From positions 5,316,001 to 5,380,000 of the forward strand of contig OY970826.1 in NCBI GenBank assembly GCA_963853835.1: a stretch of 64,000 nucleotides of DNA, written 5' to 3'. Of this stretch, positions 46,216 through 58,346 are shown one piece after another. This stretch comes from Calendula officinalis (taxonomy: Eukaryota; Streptophyta; Magnoliopsida; Asterales; Asteraceae). How positions within the stretch are numbered: the first letter of the stretch is position 1; every line of letters starts with the position of its first letter. The notes beneath the pieces are model-generated. The model was given only the letters and a program-made list of their open reading frames with translations. It was not told the DNA's origin and made no database searches. Position numbers and translations under genes: made by a program.

Positions 46216-46734
46216 CACGTCATACAAGATACGCAGTGCATTGGATAGTATCATATTTCGGTTTGAATATACCTTTGGTTAAACACTTTTATAAAACACC
46301 TTGTGTGCACAATCAAAAACTTCAAACCTCAAACTTAAATTGATGCAACATCTCATAACTACTATTTACAGAATAATTATTCAATAGCAATTCATCTCAA
46401 TAGATGACTTGATTACTCAAAAAATTGAATTGGAAGTTAAAGTGCTTGATTGCTCATGATTTTAATTTTTTTAAGCAGTCAAAATACATCACTTATAGCC
46501 TCATAAATCGATCAATTACTTTAAATGAATTGATTTGTAAGAATGAGATAGTAAGATTTAAGAAAAGTATAACCGATGTTGTTGCCCGCTGCTGTATGTA
46601 CAAGTAAATTGTATACTCTCTTTGTCTGTAATTAAATGTCCAATAGACCGTATACATTTTTAGTAAATTGGATGGTACGGAGGAAGTATATACGAAGAAT
46701 ATTACTCCGTATAAGATGAGAAATAGTATTTGTG

Positions 46735-46880
46735 CCAATTTATGTTTCTACTCATGTGATCAAGACAAATGTCAAAATCAATGGATGATATAAGGAAAGC
46801 GAGTTAGTAGATAACACATGTAATCTTGTGGCGAGTAGATACATGAGGAAGTATCATTTATTTTGAAACGGAGGAAGTAT
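46735..46880. repeat. Dispersed repeat family copy 2
   Basis: Contains AAATGTCAAAATCAATGGAT, GATAACACATGTAATCTTGT and then a Stowaway-like end (ACGGAGGAAGTATA). See 19490 and 51430. Confidence 0.45.
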
Positions 46881-47565
46881 AAGATATCGCGTGGGAATTA
46901 AGATATCAAGGTCAGAATCAGAAGCATCTGGAAATCATTGTTTGATTGTTCACTTTATTTCTTGAACATTTTAAACAAAATATTCGAATTAGAATCGTGT
47001 AATGTATCGTTGGCTAGTGTGCCAGCAAAAAACGGAAGATGAAAGAGAAGGAAAAAACTTGTAGAATGTAGGATCGCTTTGCCTGATTCCGTCATGTTAT
47101 TACATCAATTTTAATTAAGGTTTTTCTAACATATGTTCAATTAGTATATATTAGCTGTAATTAATAAATATCAAATTTTGCATCAAATGATCATCGGTCC
47201 GTCCAAAATCATTTTCTCGATTCCCAGTTCTAGTCGATCTGGTCTGGTTCGGTCCGGTTCTTGGACCGTACACAGTCCTAGATCCCTTACTAACTATCCA
47301 CTTTGATATAGTGAAATAATCATTTTTTCCTTATTTTTATTTTAAAAACAATTAAAATCACTTTATTGAAAATAAGTGACACACATCCTCTAATAAATAT
47401 CTACTTTAACCTATTTTAACGTTTATTAGTATAATCTTTTGTCTTAAAATTTGTGAAACCCATAATGTATCACTTATTCTGATATGTATGTAGTAGCTTA
47501 TTGTGATATGTATGTACTATGTGTTTTACCGAAAAATGAAGATTAATAATGAGAGGGTAAGTTAT
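46881..47565. other. Gene-free region
   Basis: A worn Stowaway-like sequence may lie at 47300-47485 (AAAATAAGTGACACAC and TATCACTTATTCTG). Nothing else supported. Confidence 0.35.
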
Positions 47566-47569
47566 CGAC

Positions 47570-47790
47570 ATTTTTTTTAACGGTAAGTTAGTAAGTTAGT
47601 GGTTCGAGCCTAGACAGTGTATCCACAAGGGGCAGTATGCCTTCCCTCGAACCCTTCACATATGGGGAATAAACCCCACTACCTTTTAATCTCCAAGTTT
47701 TACCTCCAGCAAAACTTGAACCCAAGACCTCTCGAAGGAAAACCCCAAGGCTACCATTGACGGCCAATTAATCTAAACCAATTGGTTAAG
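47570..47790 (-). mobile_element. SINE-like element
   Basis: The minus strand has a box A-like TTAGATTAATTGGCCG, box B GAGGTCTTGGGTTCAAG and a body to about 47570 with GAAGGGTTCGAGGGAAGG, followed by an A/T-rich end. Confidence 0.5.
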
Positions 47791-48262
47791 TTATCGACAT
47801 AGAATGCAATGATTGTACGTGGTTGATTAGTTATTCGTGACTTAAAGATATTAAAAGCTAACATTCATTCATTAAAAGTTCTACGACATATATTGTTAAT
47901 GTGAGTGCTAAAACACATGACAAATATATGTTTTTTTCTTCTTGTTTACTTAGTTTCGGAAGTCTTACCTTACCCGTATTGTTAACAAGAAACACGTGTT
48001 TTTATTGAATTCCATAGAAGTACAACGCAATTATCAAATCAACCTCCGATAATAAAACAATATAAAATAAAATTACATTTTATTATTACCCTTGTTCAAT
48101 ACATGACTTATTGTTTGGGTTTACACACTCATACTCAAATAAAAGACATCATTAATTTAGTAACAACAACATTACCACCAAATTATTAAATTTTAATACT
48201 ACGATTGATGGTAATATTGGATATACGCATCTAGTAACCCTTCATGAAATCGACTCTCGAGA
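47791..48262. other. Intergenic region with the lipase 3' end
   Basis: AT-rich; includes the 3' UTR of the minus-strand lipase gene. No other feature seen. Confidence 0.4.
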
Positions 48263-50362
48263 TTACGGTTTGAACTCCATAATAGCCGGTAAATCATGAT
48301 CATTAGGATCTAATGGTGAGAAAATCCAAACACAATTGTCATTAAGCATCATTCCTTTGTTCTTCACTCCCCACCATTTTACTGGTACTTTATACTCTTT
48401 CTTCAGTACATCATTTACCATGTTTACCAACCCTAAATTCCTCTTGAGTAAACTCCAATCGAACTCACCATGCATCCCATTCCAACCACTTAAAGTATGC
48501 AATACAACTTGCAAGCTATGGGGATTAAAAATGCCGTCAAATAATACAAATTTATTTTTCAAGTATGGCGATATGTTGCTATCGATCAAAATCTCGACCC
48601 CGACATCAACATACCCGAGCATTACACTCGGTACATTCACCCACTTCTTATCATCAATATGTTTAAGTATCTTGCTTGGCCAAAATGGTATAATATCTGG
48701 AACGTTCTTTACTCGTAGTACCTTAAGGTTAGGTAGTTCCTCCATCCTTGTCTTAAAAGTTTGATCTCCTACTTGTGGACACTCGAAAATGAAAGCGGAT
48801 ACATTTATTTCGGGCGGCACAATGTTACTAGCGAGGTCAACAGCGGATAATACTGCTAGGCATGCACCGAGACTGTGTCCCGTACATGTTATGCTTACTT
48901 TTTCATCCTTGTACTTAACGAGTAATTCTTTGATTTGACCCGTGATTTGTGTCCGAGCACTTGATTTGACGAATTTGGAGTCTGGGTCACTTGTGTTGTA
49001 AATTGTAACCCATCCTTCCATTACTAGCGGGGTTTCTATACATGCAGCCGATAACAAAGCTATATAAGATTGGGGCAAAATTTGACAAACTCACTAAAAG
49101 TATGCGATTCGTACACATTTTTTACTTCATGGCTTACGAAAATTTGTAACTTTAGTCAAATTATTCACACTTATAAACGTACTTCCTCCGTTTCAAGATA
49201 AGTGATACACTTTTTATTTTTATTTTGGGTGCTTCAAAATAAGTGATACACTTTGAAACTTACCATATTTGATAAAAAGTAGTGGGGACCACACCCACTA
49301 ACTATCTCCTTTAATAAAGTGAAAAGACACATTTACCCATACTTTTACTTTTAAACATCATTAAATTCATTTTAATTAATATATGTGGGACCCATCCTTC
49401 ACTAACTATCAAATTTAATCTAATTAACCTTCATTATTATATTTTGCCTCAAAAATCGCGAACTCTAATTTGTATCACTTATTTTCAAAAACAGAGGAAG
49501 TATAAAAGTTGTTCACACATATAAGTTTGAAAAAACGTTTTTACTTTAGTCGAGTTCACAAAATTTGTCAAAAGGTACTTTGCGCATTGAAGATGATAAG
49601 TTTATGTGTTTAGAAGGGTGAAGAAAAATGTATAATTTATTCAAGAGTTAATTTAACAAATCGTCCTTATGTTTTATAGTAAATTTCAGCAATATTCATT
49701 TAGGATTAATGGTGTAATTTACTCTTTATTCAAGGTAAGAATGTACGAAATCAATTTGTGACAACCAATTATTTAATTAACGAGTAGAAAAGGTTGGGTA
49801 CCGCACTTGTTAATAGCCCCTTGTTTGTCGCGCCATTTGGTTTAGCAATTGGGAGCAAAGTAGTTGGGTGCAAAGTAGTTGGGAACAATATTGGCTCGGC
49901 TGATACCGGCTCAGCACCAGCTATATCATCTATCCACTCATAATTCCTAGCCGTACCACGCCACACCACACATATTTCACGACGACCAATGGACCTACTA
50001 AACTCATCGTTAGAAACCGCAATGTACCCCATCCAATTGGACTCAAATTCACCACCCTCTCCAGACAAGCCATGAAAGAGAGCAGCAAGCAAAGGGTTAA
50101 TATGAGCGGTTGCATATATGAAAGAAGTGACTTGGTACTTAGATTCAGCCCAAGGGAGCATGGCTCCTTTGAAAAACGAGCTTTTGCCAAAGTGGCTACA
50201 GCCGCAGTACTTAGAGCCCGTGTCATTATTAAATGCTCGTTCAGCGGCTGATGAAAGGTCACCGTAGCCAATGACGAGGGTTCGTAGGTTTAGGTCTAAA
50301 GGGTCAAGAAGGCCAACCCAATTGTTGCTTCCATGGAGCTCATCGTATGTTTGTGAATCCAT
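48263..50362 (-). CDS. Phospholipase A1-II-type lipase (two exons)
   Basis: Exon 1 starts at ATG 50362 and most likely ends at 49807; exon 2 most likely starts at 49059 and ends at 48263, giving about 450 residues. The junction is inferred: a GTGCGG donor and TATATAG acceptor keep the frame, but another nearby pair is possible. Exon 1 has the family opening (NNWVGLLDPLDLNLR), SNWMGYIAVS and REICVVWRGT followed by EWIDD. Exon 2 has VMEGWVTIY, KVSITCTGHSLGA with the nucleophilic Ser of GHSLG (codon near 48872), Asp in NVPDIIPFWPS and His in NPHSLQVVLH. Class-II PLA1 enzymes lack a chloroplast transit peptide and hydrolyse sn-1 acyl groups of phospholipids or galactolipids or act on acylglycerols, in the cytosol (family knowledge). 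A Stowaway MITE sits in the intron and another in the promoter region. A Pro/Thr/Leu-rich stretch at the end of exon 1 is unusual for the family. Confidence 0.85.
49182..49500. mobile_element. Stowaway-like MITE in the lipase intron
   Basis: TA on both sides. Ends are CTTCCTCCGTTTCAAGATAA and, from the right, CTTCCTCTGTTTTTGAAAAT. The same family as 50631-51017. Confidence 0.85.
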
Positions 50363-50437
50363 TATTTTGGGAGAAATTTGGTGATAGATACGTTTGTATG
50401 TTTAGAGGTGGTGTGGCTTACATCTCGTAGAACGAGT

Positions 50438-50449
50438 CTTATTTATATC
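50438..50449 (-). promoter_or_regulatory. TATA box of the lipase gene
   Basis: The minus strand reads GATATAAATAAG about 80 bp upstream of the ATG at 50362. Confidence 0.5.
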
Positions 50450-50630
50450 AAGTTCTTGATAATGACACATTTTGTAAGATATGGAGGATTTTTTTTAATA
50501 ATTCTTGAAGTAACAAGTTATTATGTTTTATTTTCCTTTTGTTAAATTGGATTGATATTATTGAGCCAAAAACAATTATTCACCTACATATAAAGATTAT
50601 TCTATATCATTTTTTGGTGTGTCATTTATA

Positions 50631-50816
50631 CTTCCTCCGTTTCAAAATAAGTAATACACTTTTCATTTTGGGATGTTTCAAAATAAGTGATATATTTTGA
50701 AAACTTACTATATTTAGTAAAAGGTAATGGGGACCACACCTACTAACTATCTCCTCTAATAAAGTCAAAAAACACATTTACCTTTTACTTTTAAACATCA
50801 TTAAATTCACTTTAAT

Positions 50817-50914
<98 letters not shown>

Positions 50915-51017
50915 CCCATCATCCACTAGCTATCAAATTTAATCTGTCTTCATTATCATATTTTGCCTCAAAAAGTGTGAACTCTAATTTGTATCACTTA
51001 TTTTGAAACGGAGGAAG
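50631..51017. mobile_element. Stowaway-like MITE with an expanded TA core
   Basis: TA on both sides (50629-50630 and 51018-51019). Inverted ends CTTCCTCCGTTTCAAAATAA at both sides match almost perfectly. It is closely similar to the copy in the lipase intron, but its ATTAATATATG segment has grown into a 92-bp AT repeat at 50819-50910. Confidence 0.87.
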
Positions 51018-51429
51018 TATGTAAATATGTTAATTGGGGGCAATTAAGTCCAGCATAAAATATTACTTGTACATTGTTAGTCGGTATCATTTTCTAACAA
51101 AAATAGTATAAATATAAACAAGATTATGACTAAAACAATTATACATTTATTTAAGGATTATTCTAAAATGTGTAATAAGGCATATATTAATACGTATTAA
51201 TTGCGCTTAAAATTTCTAAAAGGTGCGACGAAATATATTGAAGAATGCAAAAAATAATATTATAAATTTGACAGTTTTCCGTACGAATGCTAATATTTTG
51301 TGTTGGATTTGCGTCGGATTTGCATCGAATTTGCGTGGTGGGCTAAAAACAATTTTTTTGTAAAAAATTAGTAAATCAGTGCAAATCAAGCAAATGCAAA
51401 TTCATATACGAGAAATGATATTGATGTTC

Positions 51430-51565
51430 ACTATTTGTGTTTACTCCCTTTGATTAACATAAATGTCAAAATCAATTATTGATATAATGAAAGAGAATTA
51501 ATGTGTTACACGTGTCATCTTGCGGTGAGTAAAAATATGAAATATGCACAAATAGTAGACATTAA
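51430..51565. repeat. Dispersed repeat family copy 3
   Basis: Contains AAATGTCAAAATCAATTATT, GAATTAATGTGTTACACGTG and CATCTTGCGGTGAGTA, in the same order as the copies at 19490 and 46735. Confidence 0.45.
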
Positions 51566-51595
51566 TATCATTTCTCTTCATATAAGGGTATGTTT

Positions 51596-51972
51596 GGATG
51601 TGTTTTTTGAAAATTGTTTATTAACTTATTGAGGCTTCTCTCAACTGTGACGCGTTTCCTAATCATCACTAAACTCATCCTCACTTTAAAAAATATATTA
51701 AAACACACCTCCCCTCACACATGCATTCGACGAGTTTGAACAACTCATGTGTACCCCTACGAGTGCCTACCGAGGAGTTGCATGGATGAGTGTGTGCCAA
51801 CGGTTTCCTCTCTTGACGAGTTGTCGATGAGGTTTGCCCTGCCGTTGGCAGGGGTCTTACTTTTTAAAATCTTATTTTTGAGGTCTTTACTTAAACATCT
51901 TATTAACTTACTGAATTTTTGAAAATGCAATAAGTTAATAAATTATTTTTTGAAACTTTACCAAATACCATC
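51596..51972. mobile_element. PIF/Harbinger (Tourist-like) element
   Basis: TAA on both sides (51593-51595 and 51973-51975). The inverted ends GGGTATGTTTGG and, from the right, GATGGTATTTGG extend inward through TTATTAACTTATTG. A GC-richer stretch at about 51650-51865 has no counterpart in the arms and may be a later insertion. Confidence 0.6.
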
Positions 51973-51975
51973 TAA

Positions 51976-52844
51976 AAGTGTTGTAGTCTACTCCTTAAAC
52001 CAAGAAAATAGAAAGACTGATGAGTTGTTTACACGACTTCCTCCGGAGCCTCATAACCCCTAAAATGTTAGTCGACTGTATGGACTTGAAATTTTCCGGT
52101 CCGCTTGGTCACACATTGTTGGATATTTGTCATTTTTCTTTTATAATCTCAAATACCAAAGGGATTTCATTGTGAAATTGTTGTGATAGTATGTGTAAAC
52201 CTTGAAAACGGAAAAATTACGAAATTGGCTATTATCTAAAATTGCACAACTTGCGACAGAAAATGCATTTATAATTCGATAAAAAAATATATCTCAAAAC
52301 ACACTAAAACTGTTATAAATCTGAAGCTATATATGTCTGACGCAAATCCATTACTATTAGTTGTCTGATGCAAATACGTCCCTAGATAATGGACAGGCCC
52401 AAATCCGTCACAAACAAAATATCATACACAAATCCATTCCAATCCGATAAAATTATATTCAACTAATCAGAATTTAGTAAATTAATTTATGATTTGGTTC
52501 GGGAGTACTCACAATTTCTTTTATTTTTTGTGTCATTTTTTGTATATTCCTAACATATATGTTTATATTTACATATATGCATATATGTATGTGTACAAAA
52601 TAACATTTATGTATCTAAAAAGTACTTATATTATATTACGGTTATTTTAACCAACTCAAAAAAACAATTTAATATAGCAATCAAAAATACTGAATATCAT
52701 ATATGTACAAAATAACATTTATGTATTTAATAATATTGAATATATAACATACATGTACAAATAAGTGAATAACACATGTACGAAAGAATACCTATGTTGC
52801 TAATGTTTAATCAATAAAAATGTCAAAATAATACAACAATGCCT
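51976..52844. other. Gene-free AT-rich region
   Basis: Nothing supported beyond repeated ACATATATGT-like words at about 52540-52770. Confidence 0.4.
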
Positions 52845-53039
52845 TTAAGTGGTGTTTGGTTCACAGAATGTTTCTGATGTAATTGGAATCTAGGAAGGAA
52901 TTGGAATCCGTCAGGATTTGGAATCCAATTCCATACTCTGTTTGGTTGGCATGGAAGAGAATTGGAATCCAATTCAATATTATGTTTGGTTGACATGAAT
53001 TGGAATTAGAATTATCTAAAATGACGAATTTACCCTTAT

Positions 53040-53422
53040 TACTGGTAGTGGTTTGTTGGTGGTGGTGGTGGTGGTGTTGGTGGGTAGTTGTGGTGGCGGT
53101 GGGTGCTGGTGATGGTGGATGGCGGCAGCGGTGGGCGGTGGCGGCGGTGGTGGCGGTTGGTGGTGGCGGTGGCGGTTAGTGGTGGCGGCGGTGGGTTGGG
53201 GTGGTGGTGGCGGTGGTCGTTGGTGGTGGCGGCGGCAATGGCGGTGGTTGCTGGTGGCGGTGGCTGCTGGTGGCGGTGGGTGGAGGTTGGTGGTGGTGGC
53301 GGCGACGATAGTGGGTGGTGGCGGCGGCGGTGGGTGGTGGCGCTTGGTGGTGGTGGTAGGTGGTTGTGGCGGTGACGGTTGGTGGTGGTGGGTGTAGGTG
53401 GTGGCGGTAGGTGGAGGGTATA
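53040..53422. repeat. GGT/GGC minisatellite
   Basis: About 380 bp of irregular GGTGGTGGCGGTGGT-type units. Long ORFs on both strands (Gly/Trp/Val or Pro/His/Thr only) are by-products of the repeat. Confidence 0.9.
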
Positions 53423-53423
53423 A

Positions 53424-54080
53424 GGGTGTGTTTGGTACAGAGATTTGGGAGGAGAGAAATGGAATTGGCATCCAAATCCTTTGTTTGGTTACATAGAGAA
53501 AGAAAGAGGAAGGAGACTTGTCAATTCCTATTCTCTAGTTTTGTTTCTCCTTGAAAGCAAGGGAAAATGTGGGAATTGAAAAGTATGGAATTGAAAGAAA
53601 AAAAATAGCGCAGACTTGAAAGCCCAACTTTATCGCTTCGTCTTTTAAAAACACATAGCCGCCCCTAGAAACCTTCGTTCGTTCATACGTATGTAGCAGG
53701 AGAAAACCTCCATTTTTTTGTTATATTTTGATTGAATTGATGTTTTTGAAAGTGACAATAGTTTATGTTTTTGGATGTTATTTATTGATTTTATTAATGC
53801 ACTTTCGTTATTAATTTATCCATGAATTTTGTATGTTATAATAATGATTGTTGTGGGGAAAAAAATATGTTTGCTAATTATAAAGTTTGTACAATTCTCT
53901 ACTGATTTTTTTTGTTATACCAAATAAGAGAAATGATTCTCTGCTGCAATTCTCTGTTGAAGTCTCTGTGCTACCAAACATATGAGTCAATTCTCTTTCT
54001 CGAGACTAATTCCCTTTCTCTGCAATTCCAATCTCTGCAATCATTTCCCTGCAATTCCATTATCTGTACCAAACGTACCC
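53424..54080. mobile_element. Nested PIF/Harbinger (Tourist-like) element
   Basis: TAA on both sides (53421-53423 and 54081-54083). Inverted ends are GGGTGTGTTTGGTACAGAGA and, from the right, GGGTACGTTTGGTACAGATA. 657 bp with AT-rich interior, no transposase. Confidence 0.85.
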
Positions 54081-54504
54081 TAAAGGTAGAAGAACATTCC
54101 ATCCAACATTGGAATTCAGTTCCATCAACATTTGGATGGAATTGAGATTCCCTCATTTGGTGGAATGTTCCCATCATTTAAGAATCCAATTTCATCCATT
54201 TTTTTGAACCAAACACTGGAATCTGGTGGAATTGGATTCCAATTCCCTCATATTCCATTACTTTCTAGCGAACCAAACAACACCTTAATGTATTTGTCAC
54301 ATTAAACCACCCTTGTAAAACAACGTCATTAGTGTAAAATAATAACACCATTAGTGTAAAGCAACACCTATGTATCTAGGTTGTTTTGTATATAAGAGAC
54401 ATCTCCCCAGCATGATGAACTTCGTCATAAGTTATTCCGAAAGGTAAATCACCTAAATAAAAAACATAAACATATGAAAAAATTGTCTTAATATAATTAT
54501 ACAC

Positions 54505-54641
54505 TTAAGGGCTGTCATAAGACATGCATAAAATACTTGTATATTCATCCGTAACCAACTCTTGAATTTCAGGAAACACTTCCCCCACAATTAATGTACA
54601 ACATTTTATGCACTTAGTAAGGGCTGTCATTATCAAAACCC
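54505..54641. mobile_element. Mutator-type MITE copy, left end missing
   Basis: It shares AAGGGCTGTCAT, AGACATGCAT, a TTCAGGAA(A/T)-type segment, AATGTACAACATTTTATGC and the end GGGCTGTCATTATCAAAACC with the complete copy at 61775-61941. Confidence 0.5.
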
Positions 54642-54733
54642 TAAATTTAATAGCAAAACATAGATGCAATCCAAAATATATCACATCAGATCCTCGAAAC
54701 CCAAATACAAACGTAAGACTGGTAGGTACTCTT

Positions 54734-55034
54734 TGATATGAATTAAATGGTCACGTGTTCAACACGTGAGAGTCTGTATTGTTCGTTTAATAAAAGTGTG
54801 TCTAATAATGAGCGGGAAAAGTTGTTCAGTTAGTTGCTACTGTTATAAGCAACTAACTAGTCCGCATTTCATTTTCACGTTTTGAATTGTATTTCGTTTT
54901 TCCCTCATTTCTCTCTGTAACATTTTGATTCTCAATTAATCAATTTGGCTAAAGCTTGTGATTCGATTACTTAAGATCCCTGTTAAGCTTACGATTACTT
55001 TTCAATTTTTGTTAATTCTAAAGTGATCATATCA
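54734..55034 (+). repeat. 5' LTR of the Gypsy chromovirus
   Basis: 301 bp; contains TCACGTGTTCAACACGTGA, an inverted pair of CACGTG G-boxes. Confidence 0.92.
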
Positions 55035-55071
55035 TATGGTATCAGAGTTCTGCGATTCTGAAAATTGAACG

Positions 55072-57558
55072 ATGGTGATAACAACTCGAGCTAATTCTAT
55101 TGACGATCCGACGAGAGAAGTAATATCGGAAATGATTAGATCGGCAACTGAGGGAATTCATCAATCAATTACTGAATTGAGCATATCTGTTGAAGTTCTG
55201 AGCAGTTCTATGGAAAATATGAAGAGCAGTATTGATGGCATGTTATTACAGCAACAATTTACGATTAGAGAAGTACAGAGGATGAAGAATGCCAGTCATA
55301 ACTCACAATTCAGTCGTTTAACTAAACTTGAGTTTCCTAAATTCTCAGGTGATGATGTTAAAGGCCGGATCTATCGTTGTAAACAATTATTCAAAGTTGA
55401 TGGAATTGAAGACGATCAGAAAATTAAGCTTGCATCCATTCATATGTATGATAAGGCGTTAGTTTGGCATCAACAATTTTTGAAGAAACATGGCGATCAG
55501 GTTCTATGGCCTCTGTATGAATCTGAAATTATGAAACGATTCGGTTCAGCTTATGATGATCCTATGGGAGAGCTGAAGAATCTAAAACAAGAGAGTAGTG
55601 TTCAACTGTATCAAGATGAGTTTGAATCGCTACTAAACAAAGTAGAATTGGATGAATCACACGCAATCAGTTTGTTTTTAGGAGGTTTGAAGATAGAAAT
55701 TGGCATGACTATCCGTATGTTCAAACCGAATACCCTAGCAGATGCTTATTGTTTAGCAAAGATGCAAGAGTCTACTATTGCAGCTTCTAAAGCAAGGTAT
55801 ACGCCATTACCCTCTAGCACAAAGTATAATGTAAACAATACAAATAGATCTACAACGTTTACACCTAAATTTAGCTCTGTAACTACAAGTTTTCCAAACA
55901 GTAGTGAATTGTTAGCATTACCACCTATACCTGCAAATGTAAACACTAATGGTGCTAGTACTTCTATAACTACACCTGCAACACAAATTAGAAAGCAATT
56001 GTCTCAGAAAGAAATTGAAGCAAAGAGACAAAAAGGATTATGTTTTTACTGTGATCAAAAATTTGCACCTGGCCATAGGTGTAGAGGTCAAATGTTTGCT
56101 TTGGAGGTTATAGCACATGAGGAATACATTGATGATAATGAGGTTGGGGAGGATAGTGGTTACACTACTGAGCAGTTTGTGGTAAACACTATTGATAGTT
56201 GTCCTCAAATCTCTCTAAATGCTTTGACATGCCTCAATTCCTATCAAACCATGAGAGTAAAAGGTTATGTTGGTAAACAAACCATTCATATCTTAATCGA
56301 TTCAGGAAGTACTCACAATTTTCTGGATCTTCAGATGGCTAAGAAATTGGGATCTCATATGAAACCAACTGTTCCTTTAGAAGTTGGTGTGGTTGGTGGT
56401 CGTAATTTAGTCACTGAATGGGAATGTACAGGTTTCCAATGGCATTTACAAGACAATAGTTACACTACTGATGTTATGCTATTACCTTTAGGGGGCTGTG
56501 ATATGGTTTTGGGAATACAGTGGTTGTCCACTTTAGGCAACATTATGTGTAACTTTAAAAGTCTCATTATGGAATACCACTACAATGGTAAAAAGGTTGT
56601 TCTCAGAGGTACAAAACAGGCAACTGCTCAATGGATGACATCCAAACAAAGCCACAAAAATGTTAACAAAGCAGAATTGAATTCACTTTGGTTATGTGTT
56701 TATCCAGTGGAATGTTGTGTCATGGAAACCAGTGGTTCAACTCAAACTGTAACTACCAATGATGGTATTACTACTTTGTTGCAGCAGTTTGATGATGTTT
56801 TTGCGGTACCTACTAAATTACCACCTTATAGGTCTCATGATCATAAGATTCCGTTGGTACATGGTACTCTTCCTATTAATGTTAGGCCATATAGACATCC
56901 TCCTAACCAAAAGGATGCTATTGAAAGTATGGTCAAAGAATTGTTAGAGGCTGGTGTGATTAGAGTTAGTCATTGTCCATTCTCCTCTCCAATTGTTAAG
57001 GTAAAGAAAAAAGATGGAAATTGGAGAATGTGTGTTGATTATAGGCAGTTAAACAAATATACTGTCAAGGATAAATTCCCAATTCCTGTGATAGAAGAGT
57101 TAATTGATGAACTCTGTGGTTCTAAACTGTTTTCTAAACTAGACCTGAGATCTGGTTACCATCAAATCAGAATGGATGAAGATGATGTTTATAAGACTGC
57201 ATTCAGAACACATGAAGGCCACTATGAGTTCTTGGTGATGCCTTTTGGCCTTACAAATGCTCCTTCTACTTTCCAGTCGTTAATGAACACTATTTTCAAA
57301 CCCTATTTGAGGAAGTTTGTGTTGGTCTTCTTTGATGACATCCTTGTCTACAGCAGAACCGTTGAAGATCATGTTAGACTCTTGTCTATGGTGCTAACTA
57401 CTATGAGGGAACATGAATTATTTGCTAAAATGAGCAAGTGTGTGTTTGGTGAATCTCAGGTGGAATACTTAGGGCACATCATCTCTACACATGGGGTAGC
57501 TACTGACCCTTCAAAAATTGCAGCTATGAAAGACTGGCCAACACCTGCTAACAGTTAA
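55072..57558 (+). pseudogene. Gypsy gag-protease-reverse transcriptase part of gag-pol
   Basis: An 828-residue frame. The coiled-coil-like start and gag domain (LEFPKFSGDDVKGRIYRCKQ) run to about residue 235; a chromovirus knuckle variant CFYCDQKFAPGHRC is near 325; the aspartic protease is at ILIDSGSTHNFL near 407; RT spans about 620-800, with VDYRQLNKYTVKDKFPIPVI and the catalytic FFDDILVYS. The frame ends early at TAA 57556-57558 because a few bases are lost in the segment that joins RT to RNase H. The ATG at 55072 follows the primer site by about 25 bp and is the natural start. Confidence 0.9.
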
Positions 57559-58346
57559 GAGGTTTTTTGGGTTTAACTGGATATTACAGACGGTTTATCA
57601 AAAATTATGCAGCCTTAAGTCATACATTAACACAGTTATTGAAAAAGAATGCTTATGAGTGGTCTGATCAAGCTCAATCAGCTTTTGTCACATTGCAGAG
57701 TGCAATGATGCAGGCACCTGTACTTCAACTTCCTGATTTCACTAAGGAATTTGTAGTTGAAACAGATGCTTCAGGTACTGGCCTTGGAGCTGTGTTGCAG
57801 CAGGAAGGGCATCCTATTGCTTATTTGAGCAGGACCCTGGCTCCAAGACATCAATCCTTGTCTACATATGAAAAGGAATTGATGGCAGTCCTGTTGGCCT
57901 TGGATAAATGGAAAGGCTATTTGTTAGACAAGCATTTTAAAATAAAAACTGATCATTTTAGCCTCAGATATTTGCTGGATCAGAGGTTAACTACTCCTTT
58001 TCAAATGAAGTGGTTACCAAAACTTATGGGCTTTGATTATGAAATTATCTTTAAAAAAGGTGTTGATAATTCTGCTGCAGATGCCTTGTCTAGGGTGAAT
58101 TCTCAAGCTACTTTGTGTACTATGATTTTGTCTACCATTTCCACGGATCTGTTACTCAGAATCAAGAATAGTTGGTTATTAGATCCTATTTTATCTGCTG
58201 TCATCCATAAACTTAAAACTTCCACAGTCAATGATACAAAATATATGTGGCAGAATGATCAACTGACACAAAAAGGGAAGTTGGTAATTGGTGATGATGA
58301 CACTTTGAAGCAAGATTTAATTCAATATTTTCATTGTGGTGTGTAG
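57559..58346 (+). pseudogene. Gypsy RNase H part of gag-pol (shifted frame)
   Basis: The next frame opens with GLTGYYRRFIKNYA, carries RNase H catalytic segments VVETDASGTGLGAVL and STYEKELMAV, and ends with the chromovirus NSAADALSRV. It stops at TAG 58344-58346 through a one-base loss just before the integrase zinc region. Confidence 0.88.

Larger units (their letters stand above)
52848..54284. mobile_element. PIF/Harbinger-type element containing a second one
   Basis: TTA on both sides (52845-52847 and 54285-54287). Inverted ends are AGTGGTGTTTGGTTC and, from the right, GGTGTTGTTTGGTTC. Subterminal GGAATTGGAATCCAATTC words recur on both sides. The interior holds a GGT-rich minisatellite and a nested relative at 53424-54080. 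No transposase. Confidence 0.7.

Noticed and set aside
40040..47790. tRNA genes
   Set aside because: Box A and box B-like words are present, but no cloverleaf with acceptor stem can be formed, and longer bodies and tails follow, so these are SINE-like.
48336..48764. 142-residue plus-strand ORF
   Set aside because: Antisense of the lipase second exon.
53016..53475. Pro/His/Thr- and Gly/Trp-rich ORFs of 92-151 residues
   Set aside because: Low-complexity by-products of the GGT/GGC minisatellite, open in several frames at once.
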